NCBI GenBank assembly: GCA_903970295.1
Contig: CAJCHQ010000520.1
Coordinates: 1-5,587 of the forward strand
DNA from: Bryobacterales bacterium
Lineage (GTDB): Bacteria > Cyanobacteriota > Vampirovibrionia > Obscuribacterales > Obscuribacteraceae
Direction of reading: 5' to 3'
Length of the DNA: 5,587 nucleotides
Shown: positions 1 through 5,587 of the stretch, piece after piece
How the letters are laid out: every line of letters begins with the position of its first letter
How positions within the stretch are numbered: the stretch's first letter is position 1
Made by a program: the position numbers and the translations under genes
The notes under the pieces: model-generated
What the model was told of the DNA's origin: nothing
What the model saw: the letters and a program-made list of their open reading frames with translations, nothing else
The model's database searches: none

Positions 1-13
1 GAAGGCAACAACT

Positions 14-382
14 GTGCGCGAATTTAAGCAAGCTGGATATAGGTTGACTCCCAGGAGATTCCGGCTCATCTTTATGCTTGCACCCTGTTTAATTGCTATG
101 GGTGCGGCCGTCATCGCCGATGTCCGCGAAGAAGGTAGGCACTTCAATGACCTAGATGAAGCGATCGCGAAATCGAGTACCGAAATTGTGCTCCATCCAA
201 AGAATTGGTCGAATTACTATGAGCGCTCGCGCTTGTATCTCCTCGATGAGAGTTACAATCAAGCACTTGCAGATCTCGATCTGGCAGCCGCATACTGCGC
301 CGGCAATGCAGATGCAATGGCAGCGCTTCATCTACGTCGACGAACGATTCTTCAATTGAGGAGACAAAACTGGTGGTACTGA
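14..382 (+). CDS. Small membrane-anchored protein with one TPR-like motif
   Basis: A 122-residue protein of unknown function. The GTG start is preceded by GAAGG (positions 1-5) with an 8-nt spacer. The frame is open to the window edge, so a start further upstream cannot be excluded. A basic N-terminus (residues 1-17) leads into one hydrophobic segment at about 18-36, which looks like a signal anchor with the rest outside the cytoplasm. Residues about 64-97 fit one tetratricopeptide repeat: paired aromatics (NWSNYYERSRLY), then YNQALADLDLA with the expected Ala and Asp spacing. TPRs mediate protein-protein contacts, so a scaffold role is possible but is inference. One repeat is few for a folded TPR domain, and the end (LRRRTILQLRRQNWWY) is abrupt; the protein may be truncated by a frameshift (see findings). 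It lies upstream of, and co-oriented with, a glycoside hydrolase-like gene. Confidence 0.6.
   Translation: MREFKQAGYRLTPRRFRLIFMLAPCLIAMGAAVIADVREEGRHFNDLDEAIAKSSTEIVLHPKNWSNYYERSRLYLLDESYNQALADLDLAAAYCAGNADAMAALHLRRRTILQLRRQNWWY
358..363 (+). promoter_or_regulatory. Strong Shine-Dalgarno for the GTG start at 373
   Basis: GAGGAG lies inside the end of the TPR-like gene, 9 nt before the GTG at 373. It is the main argument that the following short ORF is translated, and it favours GTG 373 over the ATG at 382. Confidence 0.4.
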
Positions 383-594
383 TGGAATCAGTTAGTTCCA
401 GAAAGGCATACCAACTGCTGATCTCAAAAAGGCCGAGAGAAAGCGAGGCACCTCGAAGGTTGCAGATCCAAACTCGATGTTTCTTGCAGCTGGTTCCAAC
501 CGACAGCTTGCAATTTCTATCAAATCCAACGGCGGAAGACACGTTCCGAATGCGCGTCCAGAATAGCCAGACTGTTTTTGATCGGGAGAGTTGA
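373..594 (+). CDS. Doubtful small ORF, 73 residues, unknown function
   Basis: I do not recognise this protein. It starts at a GTG 9 nt after a GAGGAG ribosome site and overlaps the end of the preceding gene by 10 nt; an in-frame ATG at 382 is an alternative start. The product is basic and polar, rich in Arg, Ser and Gln, with no membrane segment and no motif I can name. The many AGA, AGG and CGA codons differ from the neighbouring genes. Between 396 and 566 the next frame reads as a more ordinary protein sequence, so this may be part of a frameshifted gene or non-coding. The overlap and ribosome site argue for translation; the codon use argues against it. Confidence 0.3.
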   Translation: MVLMESVSSRKAYQLLISKRPRESEAPRRLQIQTRCFLQLVPTDSLQFLSNPTAEDTFRMRVQNSQTVFDRES

Positions 595-626
595 ACGATT
601 TTTTCAATATGTTCGGCGGTGAAGCA

Positions 627-2279
627 ATGAGAATTTGGTCACGTGAGTCCAGAAAAGACTGGCATGTCCTGCTTCTATCTTCGTGTGCTTTTGCACTGGT
701 ATTGTTTTCTTTCATCATTTTTAGTGAGGGAAGCACAGCGCAGATTGCTGCTGCCCAGGGGCGTGTGGGTAAAGTGGCATTCAAAAGCATCAAAGGCATG
801 AACCTCGCCTGGGGACTCGATGACACCGGTAAGTCTGCTTTTAGCGATTGGTTATCGACTCGGTATAGCGAAAAAGTGCAAGCGGCTGTTTTTGACCAAA
901 TGAATACGATGGGCGTGCGGACTGTATGCGTATGGCTATTTCTCGACCGGATGCTTGTTAAGGATGATAGTTGGGGCACCGACGCTTATGTTACGCGTTT
1001 CGATCCTCGCTTCCAGTCCAACTGGGAAAGTTTTTTGGAAAACGTGGTGCTTCCGCGAAAAATGCAGCTGATCGTAACTCTCATTGACTCTGAAAATCGG
1101 GGGCACGAGCGCGATCCGCACAACTTTGAGAGAAGCGCATTTACACCCGAAATCGCCGGCCCTGACCTGCTCGGTGCCGGGTCGAGAAACGGCGACATGG
1201 AGGCAGGAAAAGGCAAATTACCAGACGGCTGGAAAGTGCAATGCTGGGGTTCAAAAAACGAAGTCTTCTGGCGAAATACAGGAGGGCAGACAAATGGTTC
1301 AGACCGTTACATCTCCACGACATGTAACTCGGGCGGGCAAATGTTTGTTCAATCGCCGGACATTCCGGTGAAAGAAAACCCGCTTCTTTGTTGTTCAATT
1401 TATGGCAGAGACGATGCGAAACTATTCTTCACCCAGTATTTAGATAATACTGGCAAAGTTTTGGCTCAAGATTTATACATTCCAGAGCCTGACGAAGAGC
1501 GAAATGGCGGTGGCGGATGGCGACAAGCAACATGGGCGAGCAGGCAAGGCAGCGAGTATCCCGAAGGCACAAAAGCAGTTCGCATTAGCATTAAGATTCC
1601 GGAGGGACAAAAAGCTTCCTTTGACACGGCAAGAATAGCTTTTGGGCGACGCAGCGCCAAATGGCACAACTACATCCAGGCTATAGACTCTTGGGTGCGC
1701 CTTTACGGCAGTGGTACTAAATTTGGTACTGCCATAGTTGGCTGGCAGGGTCTAAAGGAAGGATACGATAACCATCCACTAATTTACGCCCATTCATTTT
1801 CTCGAGACATTTATGGTGCTGTCAGAAGTACCGGCACGCGTCAGATTGTGGGCACTGATTGCTCCTCGAACGCACGAAACGCGGTTACTGATCCTAATAA
1901 CTCTCGCTGGTACAGCGATACTGCAGATTTTTACAACCTGCATCTCTATAACGACCAGGGCTCTCTGCCTGATGTATCTAAGTTGCACAAACCGTTTGTC
2001 ATAGGCGAGTGCGGTGCAAGTGACCAGAAAGAGCCAGACCCGTTGCTTGGAACGCAATTGCCGCGCTATCAGATTGACAGTTGGAACTTGAAGGCCGTGT
2101 CGAATTTCTTCCAAAATGGTTCGCGTTCAGGCGCAATTCTGATTATGCCCTGGAGTAGCCACAACCCAACTCTAATCAAAGAAAAATCCGATGGTGCCAA
2201 TCCGTCCTTCTCTTTGGGTGCGGTTGGATTATGGATCAAAGATTGGCGACAACAGGATCCTGGCAAAGAATCTCGCTAA
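627..2279 (+). CDS. Membrane-anchored/secreted GH-A-type glycoside hydrolase-like protein with inserted CBM-like domain
   Basis: A 550-residue protein. I chose ATG 627 because GGCGGTGA sits just before it and the product begins with a classic basic-plus-hydrophobic leader; in-frame TTG 591 and ATG 609 would add 12 or 6 residues. Residues about 13-32 form one hydrophobic segment, either a signal anchor or a cleavable signal. The rest reads like a clan GH-A TIM barrel (GH5/cellulase type): an early strand KGMNLAWGL (about 56-64); strand-4 end VGWQGLKE with E378 as candidate acid/base; NLHLYN (H439, Y441) at strand 6; FVIGECG with E461 as candidate nucleophile at strand 7; and ILIMPW (W509) at strand 8. 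Between strands 3 and 4 lies a separate domain, about 187-341, beginning NGDMEAGKGKLPDGW, the usual opening of CBM4/9-type jelly-roll domains. Role, inferred: hydrolysis or binding of an envelope or extracellular glycan. The Asn normally before the acid/base Glu is Lys here, so activity is uncertain. Confidence 0.75.
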   Translation: MRIWSRESRKDWHVLLLSSCAFALVLFSFIIFSEGSTAQIAAAQGRVGKVAFKSIKGMNLAWGLDDTGKSAFSDWLSTRYSEKVQAAVFDQMNTMGVRTVCVWLFLDRMLVKDDSWGTDAYVTRFDPRFQSNWESFLENVVLPRKMQLIVTLIDSENRGHERDPHNFERSAFTPEIAGPDLLGAGSRNGDMEAGKGKLPDGWKVQCWGSKNEVFWRNTGGQTNGSDRYISTTCNSGGQMFVQSPDIPVKENPLLCCSIYGRDDAKLFFTQYLDNTGKVLAQDLYIPEPDEERNGGGGWRQATWASRQGSEYPEGTKAVRISIKIPEGQKASFDTARIAFGRRSAKWHNYIQAIDSWVRLYGSGTKFGTAIVGWQGLKEGYDNHPLIYAHSFSRDIYGAVRSTGTRQIVGTDCSSNARNAVTDPNNSRWYSDTADFYNLHLYNDQGSLPDVSKLHKPFVIGECGASDQKEPDPLLGTQLPRYQIDSWNLKAVSNFFQNGSRSGAILIMPWSSHNPTLIKEKSDGANPSFSLGAVGLWIKDWRQQDPGKESR

Positions 2280-2320
2280 ACGCATTTTTATTAACAAGCT
2301 GCCCGACTATTCAAAAAATT

Positions 2321-2392
2321 TGGCTCCGACAGGGTTCGAACCTGTAACCTGGCGATTATGAGTCGCTTGCTCCACCATTGAGCTACGGAGCC
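2321..2392 (-). tRNA. tRNA-Met (CAT anticodon), probably elongator
   Basis: A 72-nt cloverleaf on the minus strand. The acceptor GGCTCCG pairs perfectly with CGGAGCC, followed by A73. The D stem is GCTC/GAGC, and the anticodon loop CTCATAA has CAT at plus positions 2358-2360. The T arm is ACAGG-TTCGAAC-CCTGT with all five pairs. CCA is not encoded and would be added enzymatically. The acceptor and T arm resemble elongator tRNA-Met of E. coli (GGCTACG acceptor, ACAGG T stem). The anticodon stem AGCGA/TCGCC is closer to tRNA-Ile2, whose CAT is modified to lysidine-AU, and its first pair (27-43) is an A-C mismatch. Elongator Met is my preferred call. A run of six T follows on the minus strand (plus 2313-2318) and may help termination. 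The gene lies 41 nt after accC. Confidence 0.9.
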
Positions 2393-2404
2393 GTGGAAAG
2401 TCCT

Positions 2405-2415
2405 ATTTTATACCA
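2405..2415 (-). promoter_or_regulatory. Extended -10 promoter for the tRNA gene
   Basis: On the minus strand the accC-tRNA gap contains TGGTATAAAAT: a TG one base before TATAAA, which is the extended -10 pattern. The -10 hexamer (2412-2407) ends 14 nt before the tRNA 5' end, giving a predicted leader of roughly 8 nt. No good -35 is visible at 17 bp, as is usual for extended -10 promoters. Read-through from accC remains possible. Confidence 0.45.
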
Positions 2416-2433
2416 AGACGCTGCCGGCGCGCA

Positions 2434-3789
2434 TCAGGTTTTGGCTTCAACCGGTGACATGTACTTTTCAATGAAGTCGGTGGTCACGTCGCCTTTTATA
2501 AAAGCGGGATGGGACAAAACTCTTTGATGAAACGGAATCGTCGTTCTGATCCCTGTTATGGCGTATTCATCGAGGGCACGGTGCATGCGTTCGATCGCTT
2601 CCAGGCGATTTTCACCCCAGCAAATCAGCTTGCTGATTAAAGAATCATAGTGTGGCGGAATGCTGTAGCCCGGATACGCATGGCTATCAACCCGCACACC
2701 GGGTCCACCTGGGGCGATGTAAGCATCGATTCGACCGGGAGACGGCATGAAGTTGCGGTCCGGATCTTCGGCATTTATGCGACATTCGATGGCGTGCCCG
2801 CGCGATTTCAATTCATCTTGCTTGTAGGAAAGCTCGAGACCGGAAGCGACTCGAATTTGCTCTTTGATCAAATCGACGCCGAAGATCATTTCGGTAACTG
2901 GATGTTCGACTTGAATGCGAGTGTTCATTTCCATGAAATAGAAGTCGCCGTCGGCAAAGATAAATTCGATCGTGCCGGCTCCTTCGTAGTTGATCGACTT
3001 AGCCGCTTGAACTGCTGCAGCCCCCATCTTTTCACGTATTTCAGGTGTGAGAACAGGGCTCGGCGATTCTTCGATCAGCTTTTGATGGCGGCGCTGCACA
3101 GAGCAATCACGTTCACCCAGGTGTATACAGTTGCCGTGACTGTCGGCCATGACTTGGATTTCGACGTGCCGGATCGGTTTCAAAAATTTCTCGATATAGA
3201 CCCCGGCATCACCGAATGAAGCAGCCGCTTCGCTCTGCGCCGAAGAAATAGCATTGTCCAGAGATTTTTTGTCGCTAGCTACGCGCATCCCGCGACCGCC
3301 ACCACCGGCGGTGGCTTTGACGATCACGGGATATCCGATTTCATCGGCGATTTTGAAAGCTTCTTCTCGGTCAGTTACCAATCCTTCGGTTCCGGGAACG
3401 ACAGGTACATTGGCCTTGCGCATCGTGTCTTTAGCGCTGGACTTGTCGCCCATCGACTTGATCGCCTCGATGCTCGGACCGATGAATTTGATTTTGTGAT
3501 CGGCGCAAATTTGGGCAAAATTAGCGTTTTCAGAAAGAAAACCGTAACCGGGGTGAATGGCATCGGCACCGGTGACGATCGCAGTGCTCATTAAAGCGGG
3601 GATATGCAAATAACTGCGAATCGACGGGGGCGGACCGATACAGAATGCCTCGTCGGCCAGTTTCACATGCAACGAATCGGCATCCGATTGCGAGTAAACC
3701 GCAACAGTGCGAATGTCCATTTCGCGACATGCTCTGATCACTCTCAGAGCGATCTCACCACGATTTGCAATCAGTACCTTTTGTAGCAC
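2434..3789 (-). CDS. accC: Biotin carboxylase subunit of acetyl-CoA carboxylase
   Basis: A 451-residue cytoplasmic enzyme that uses ATP and bicarbonate to carboxylate the biotin on AccB, the first half-reaction of malonyl-CoA synthesis. All family landmarks are present and the length is normal. The N-terminal domain opens with [17 protein letters not shown] and includes [10 protein letters not shown] (79-88). The ATP-grasp domain has K116 and K158, with the glycine-rich loop AGGGGRGMR at 161-169. Metal and catalytic residues are E275, E287 and R291 in [15 protein letters not shown], with R337 in ECRINAEDP. The GTG start has AGGGA just upstream (spacer only 3 nt) and begins 19 nt after the accB stop, so the two genes are almost certainly co-transcribed and probably translationally linked. 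No key residue is missing. The paralogous carboxylases of propionyl-CoA or pyruvate are less likely, because the protein is a stand-alone subunit next to accB. Confidence 0.97.
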   Translation of the reverse strand: MLQKVLIANRGEIALRVIRACREMDIRTVAVYSQSDADSLHVKLADEAFCIGPPPSIRSYLHIPALMSTAIVTGADAIHPGYGFLSENANFAQICADHKIKFIGPSIEAIKSMGDKSSAKDTMRKANVPVVPGTEGLVTDREEAFKIADEIGYPVIVKATAGGGGRGMRVASDKKSLDNAISSAQSEAAASFGDAGVYIEKFLKPIRHVEIQVMADSHGNCIHLGERDCSVQRRHQKLIEESPSPVLTPEIREKMGAAAVQAAKSINYEGAGTIEFIFADGDFYFMEMNTRIQVEHPVTEMIFGVDLIKEQIRVASGLELSYKQDELKSRGHAIECRINAEDPDRNFMPSPGRIDAYIAPGGPGVRVDSHAYPGYSIPPHYDSLISKLICWGENRLEAIERMHRALDEYAITGIRTTIPFHQRVLSHPAFIKGDVTTDFIEKYMSPVEAKT

Positions 3790-3808
3790 TAGTCCCTACT
3801 TAATTCGG

Positions 3809-4336
3809 TTAACCCTTTGGGTCGACCAGGAAAAGCTGCTGACCATATTCGACTGTGCTGCCGTTATCGGCGCAAATCTTTACGATTCGACCGGAAACTT
3901 CTGACGGCATGTCGTTCATGAGTTTCATTGCTTCGATGATGCAAACCGTTTGCCCGACTGCGATGCGATCGCCGATATCGACAAAAGGCTTAGCCGTGGG
4001 CGAAGTGGCTCGGTAAAACGTACCAACCATGGGCGACGTCACTGAAACCAAATTCTCAGTGCTGTTGTTATTTGTCGCAGGCTTTTCTTCAGGCTTTGCC
4101 TCGGCCGCTTTTTCAGTCTTCGGTTCGAATGACATCGTGTTGTCTTTCGGGGCACCACTGGCAACAGTCGCGGCTACAGTTGGCGCTTCGGCATAGATAA
4201 TCGGTTGCGGTGCATAAGCAATCGCACCTTTCTTGACTGTGATCTTCTGATCGCCAGATTCGATTGTCAGCTCCGTGATATCGGTGCCGCCAACGACTGC
4301 GAGCAAGTCACTTATCTGCTTGAGATCAATATCCAC
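3809..4336 (-). CDS. accB: Biotin carboxyl carrier protein of acetyl-CoA carboxylase
   Basis: A 175-residue carrier whose biotin is carboxylated by AccC and then delivers CO2 to acetyl-CoA at the carboxyltransferase. The short N-terminal domain (about 1-37: DIDLKQISDLLAVV, then a strand ending KITVKKG) is typical of AccB. A low-complexity linker rich in Ala, Pro, Glu and Lys spans about 38-93. The C-terminal biotinyl domain starts near SPMVGTFYRA and carries the EAMKLMN motif with the biotin-accepting K138. I chose the GTG at 4336 because AGAGG lies 7 nt upstream and the product then begins where AccB proteins normally begin. A TTG at 4381 would add 15 unremarkable residues without a good ribosome site. 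The gene follows efp on the same strand and runs into accC. Confidence 0.95.
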   Translation of the reverse strand: MDIDLKQISDLLAVVGGTDITELTIESGDQKITVKKGAIAYAPQPIIYAEAPTVAATVASGAPKDNTMSFEPKTEKAAEAKPEEKPATNNNSTENLVSVTSPMVGTFYRATSPTAKPFVDIGDRIAVGQTVCIIEAMKLMNDMPSEVSGRIVKICADNGSTVEYGQQLFLVDPKG

Positions 4337-4343
4337 CGGCGTG

Positions 4344-4348
4344 CCTCT
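4344..4348 (-). promoter_or_regulatory. Shine-Dalgarno deciding the accB start
   Basis: AGAGG on the minus strand, 7 nt before the GTG at 4336. It lies inside the longer TTG-started frame (from 4381) and supports the shorter protein. Confidence 0.55.
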
Positions 4349-4446
4349 ACTGCTCTTTCTGACTATTGCTTCCGCATTCAAACCAGATTGACCGGGTTGA
4401 TTGCTCCAGACTCCTGCAGAACCCTAATGATAAAGCAAAGCTGGCA

Positions 4447-4470
4447 GTTTAGAGGGCAAAAACTCTAAAC
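4447..4470 (-). promoter_or_regulatory. Perfect 8-bp inverted repeat between efp and accB
   Basis: GTTTAGAG and CTCTAAAC form an exact 8-bp inverted repeat around an 8-nt centre, 47 nt after the efp stop and upstream of accB. In RNA it would be a modest AT-rich hairpin. No T run follows on the minus strand, so it is not a standard Rho-independent terminator. It could be a partial attenuator, an RNA processing site, or a dimeric repressor operator. It does not match the FapR operator as I know it. Function is not shown by the sequence. Confidence 0.4.
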
Positions 4471-4517
4471 CTAACTGAATTTTGCAAATCGCGATGTCAT
4501 GTGCGAACCGGCACTAA

Positions 4518-5078
4518 TTAGACGCGGGTGAGATATTTGCGCGAACGAGTGTCTACCCGAATCTTGTCCCCTGGCTTGATATGGAAGGGCACTGTAATTG
4601 TTGCGCCTGTTTCAAGCACAGCCGGTTTACCGCCACCGGAGCTGGTGTCACCACGCTCATCCGGGGCCGTTTCTTTGACTTCCAGCTCGACTGTATTGGG
4701 CAGTTCGACGCCGATGATGCGCTCTTCAAACTTCAATACAGTAATGCCTTCTAGCCCTTCCTTCAAAAACTCGGCGGGCGAGCCAATCGCTTTCTCTTCC
4801 ATTTCGATTTGCTCGTAACTGGACGTATCCATCATGGCGAATTTATCGCCGGCCTTGTACAGGTACTGCATGTCCGACTTTTCAACGATCGCTTGCGGCA
4901 ATTTCTCACCAGCGCGGAAAGTCGCCTCAAGCGTGTTGCCTGTTTCCACGTTTTTCATTTTAGTGCGAACAAAGGCAGAACCCTTGCCCGGCTTGACGTG
5001 CATGGCTTCGACAATCTGCCAAACACCATTGTTATAGACAATTGTCACACCTGGTCGAAAATCGTTACTGGAAATCAT
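4518..5078 (-). CDS. efp: Elongation factor P
   Basis: A 186-residue translation factor that binds between the ribosomal P and E sites and promotes peptide bonds at polyproline stretches. Three beta-barrel domains are expected, and the landmarks are in order: an N-terminal KOW-like domain with the conserved loop HVKPGKGSAFVRTKMKN; a middle OB domain; and a C-terminal OB domain with ETGATITVPFHIKPGDKIRVDTR, ending in the usual YLTRV. The residue at the modified loop tip is K32 (PGKG), so this is a lysine-type rather than arginine-type EF-P. No modification enzyme (EpmA/EpmB or YmfI-like) lies in the window. Length is normal. The ATG start has only a weak ribosome site (GGAT, 8 nt upstream). 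It is the first gene of the efp-accB-accC strand and is divergent from valS. Confidence 0.97.
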   Translation of the reverse strand: MISSNDFRPGVTIVYNNGVWQIVEAMHVKPGKGSAFVRTKMKNVETGNTLEATFRAGEKLPQAIVEKSDMQYLYKAGDKFAMMDTSSYEQIEMEEKAIGSPAEFLKEGLEGITVLKFEERIIGVELPNTVELEVKETAPDERGDTSSGGGKPAVLETGATITVPFHIKPGDKIRVDTRSRKYLTRV

Positions 5079-5128
5079 GTGGTATCCAAACTTGTGCCCG
5101 AGGCAAAGGCTGAGTAGTCAAGAAAGTG

Positions 5129-5145
5129 TGGCTGCCTCCTAGCCA
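5129..5145 (-). promoter_or_regulatory. Hairpin in the efp leader with AGGAGG in its loop
   Basis: On the minus strand TGGCT and AGCCA pair (5 bp) around the loop AGGAGGC. The hairpin would lie at the 5' end of the efp mRNA if the -10 at 5152-5157 is used. The loop holds a perfect Shine-Dalgarno about 57 nt before the efp ATG, which is too far to serve efp directly. A short frame, TTG at 5121 to TAA at 5065 (18 residues), follows it and overlaps the efp start, but the 13-nt spacing is long. Regulatory meaning is speculative. Confidence 0.3.
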
Positions 5146-5151
5146 GGGCTG

Positions 5152-5157
5152 ATTTTA
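5152..5157 (-). promoter_or_regulatory. Possible -10 of the efp promoter
   Basis: TAAAAT on the minus strand matches the -10 consensus at five of six positions and lies about 73 nt before the efp ATG. No convincing -35 is seen at the right distance; that stretch is a G-rich tract (the minus-strand copy of plus 5170-5182). An activator-dependent promoter or another start site is possible. Confidence 0.35.
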
Positions 5158-5235
5158 ACACCTGTTGCCGCCCCCTTCCCCGTCTTCTCTATCACTCAAA
5201 ATAGGTTGCTAAGTCGCCCCCTCTGTGTCCGTCGG

Positions 5236-5265
5236 TTGCCGAGCGACTCGCAGCCCGGATATAAT
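5236..5265 (+). promoter_or_regulatory. Sigma-70-type promoter of valS
   Basis: TTGCCG (5236-5241, four of six consensus positions), an 18-bp spacer and a perfect TATAAT (5260-5265). Transcription would begin near 5272, giving a 5' leader of about 30 nt. That is too short for a T-box riboswitch, which controls valS in many Firmicutes. Confidence 0.7.
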
Positions 5266-5301
5266 CAGCATTTCAGCGTCTTCAAGGTCGGGAAAGAAAA
5301 A

Positions 5302-5587
5302 ATGTCTATTGATTTGGGAGCCAAACCACCGGAAATGTCCAAGGCCGCCTACGATCCCAGGGAAGTAGAGTCGAAATGGACTCAACATTGGCATGCATGC
5401 GGGCTTTTCAACCTGGACATTAATCCTGATAAACCACCCTTCTCGATCGCCTTGCCGCCGCCCAATATTACGGGCAATTTACACATGGGCCATGCCTTGA
5501 ACGGCACCCTGCAAGACGTTCTCATCCGCCTGAAGCGCATGCAGGGCTATAACGTTCATTGGCAACCCGGCACCGATCACGCCGGCA
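5302..5587 (+). CDS. valS: Valyl-tRNA synthetase, N-terminal part (runs off the window)
   Basis: The first 95 codons of a class I aminoacyl-tRNA synthetase that charges tRNA-Val in the cytoplasm; the remainder lies beyond the window. The ATG at 5302 has GGGA about 8 nt upstream; an ATG at 5335 (codon 12) is an alternative. Family landmarks: [10 protein letters not shown] (17-26), the [20 protein letters not shown] stretch (52-71) containing the HIGH motif as HMGH (61-64), and then [17 protein letters not shown] (79-95), where ValRS proteins show the same GTDHAG. IleRS and LeuRS differ clearly in this region. It is divergent from efp and has its own promoter. Confidence 0.96.
   Translation, partial: MSIDLGAKPPEMSKAAYDPREVESKWTQHWHACGLFNLDINPDKPPFSIALPPPNITGNLHMGHALNGTLQDVLIRLKRMQGYNVHWQPGTDHAG

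Noticed and set aside
392..979. A 195-residue open frame on the minus strand
   Set aside because: It lies opposite the 5' half of the hydrolase gene, whose plus-strand frame has clear protein motifs. The minus-strand product is Ser/Leu/Pro-rich without motifs and has the look of an antisense shadow.
2280..2320. Rho-independent terminator for the hydrolase gene
   Set aside because: I see no stem of useful length after the stop codon at 2279. The T run serving the minus-strand tRNA is present, but no plus-strand hairpin with a T run is.
2650..3219. A 189-residue plus-strand open frame
   Set aside because: It is antisense to the centre of accC, where the minus strand encodes invariant biotin carboxylase motifs. 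No independent evidence of coding.
4337..4381. N-terminal extension of accB from TTG 4381
   Set aside because: There is no good ribosome site for the TTG. The GTG at 4336 has AGAGG at ideal spacing and gives the usual AccB N-terminus.
5161..5220. Pyrimidine-rich tract (cccccttcccc) in the divergent region as a binding site or origin
   Set aside because: It is a single tract with no repeats, DnaA-like boxes or dyad. It only explains the lack of a -35 for efp.
5272..5301. T-box or other riboswitch ahead of valS
   Set aside because: The predicted leader is only about 30 nt and contains no room for a T-box fold.

Overview
The window holds a conserved housekeeping block on the right and a small accessory-looking block on the left, meeting near a tRNA gene. 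Base composition looks close to 50% GC, and at least four genes appear to start with GTG. Direct adjacency of efp and accB is known from cyanobacteria (for example Synechocystis). A cyanobacterial or related non-photosynthetic (melainabacterial) lineage is therefore my best guess, held with low to moderate confidence.

Left block, plus strand (1-2279): a small protein with one membrane segment and one TPR-like motif; a doubtful 73-residue ORF that overlaps its end; and a 550-residue membrane-anchored or secreted protein with the layout of a clan GH-A (cellulase-like) glycoside hydrolase barrel carrying an inserted carbohydrate-binding-type jelly-roll domain. The last gene suggests work on an extracellular or envelope polysaccharide; its substrate cannot be read from the sequence.

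Centre and right, minus strand (5078 down to 2321): efp (elongation factor P), accB (biotin carboxyl carrier protein) and accC (biotin carboxylase), then a tRNA with a CAT anticodon, most likely elongator tRNA-Met. AccC carboxylates the biotin carried by AccB, the first half-reaction of acetyl-CoA carboxylase in fatty-acid synthesis. EF-P rescues ribosomes stalled on polyproline. The tRNA appears to have its own extended -10 promoter just after accC and converges on the hydrolase gene.

Right edge: a 223-bp divergent promoter region separates efp from the 5' end of valS (valyl-tRNA synthetase), which runs out of the window. The valS promoter is clear (TTGCCG, 18 bp, TATAAT). The efp side has a weaker -10 and a leader hairpin with an AGGAGG in its loop. 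I see no CRISPR array, insertion sequence, integrase or obvious novel defence system. The most unusual items are the hydrolase's domain insertion and its altered acid/base motif, and the alternating reading frames between 357 and 590.
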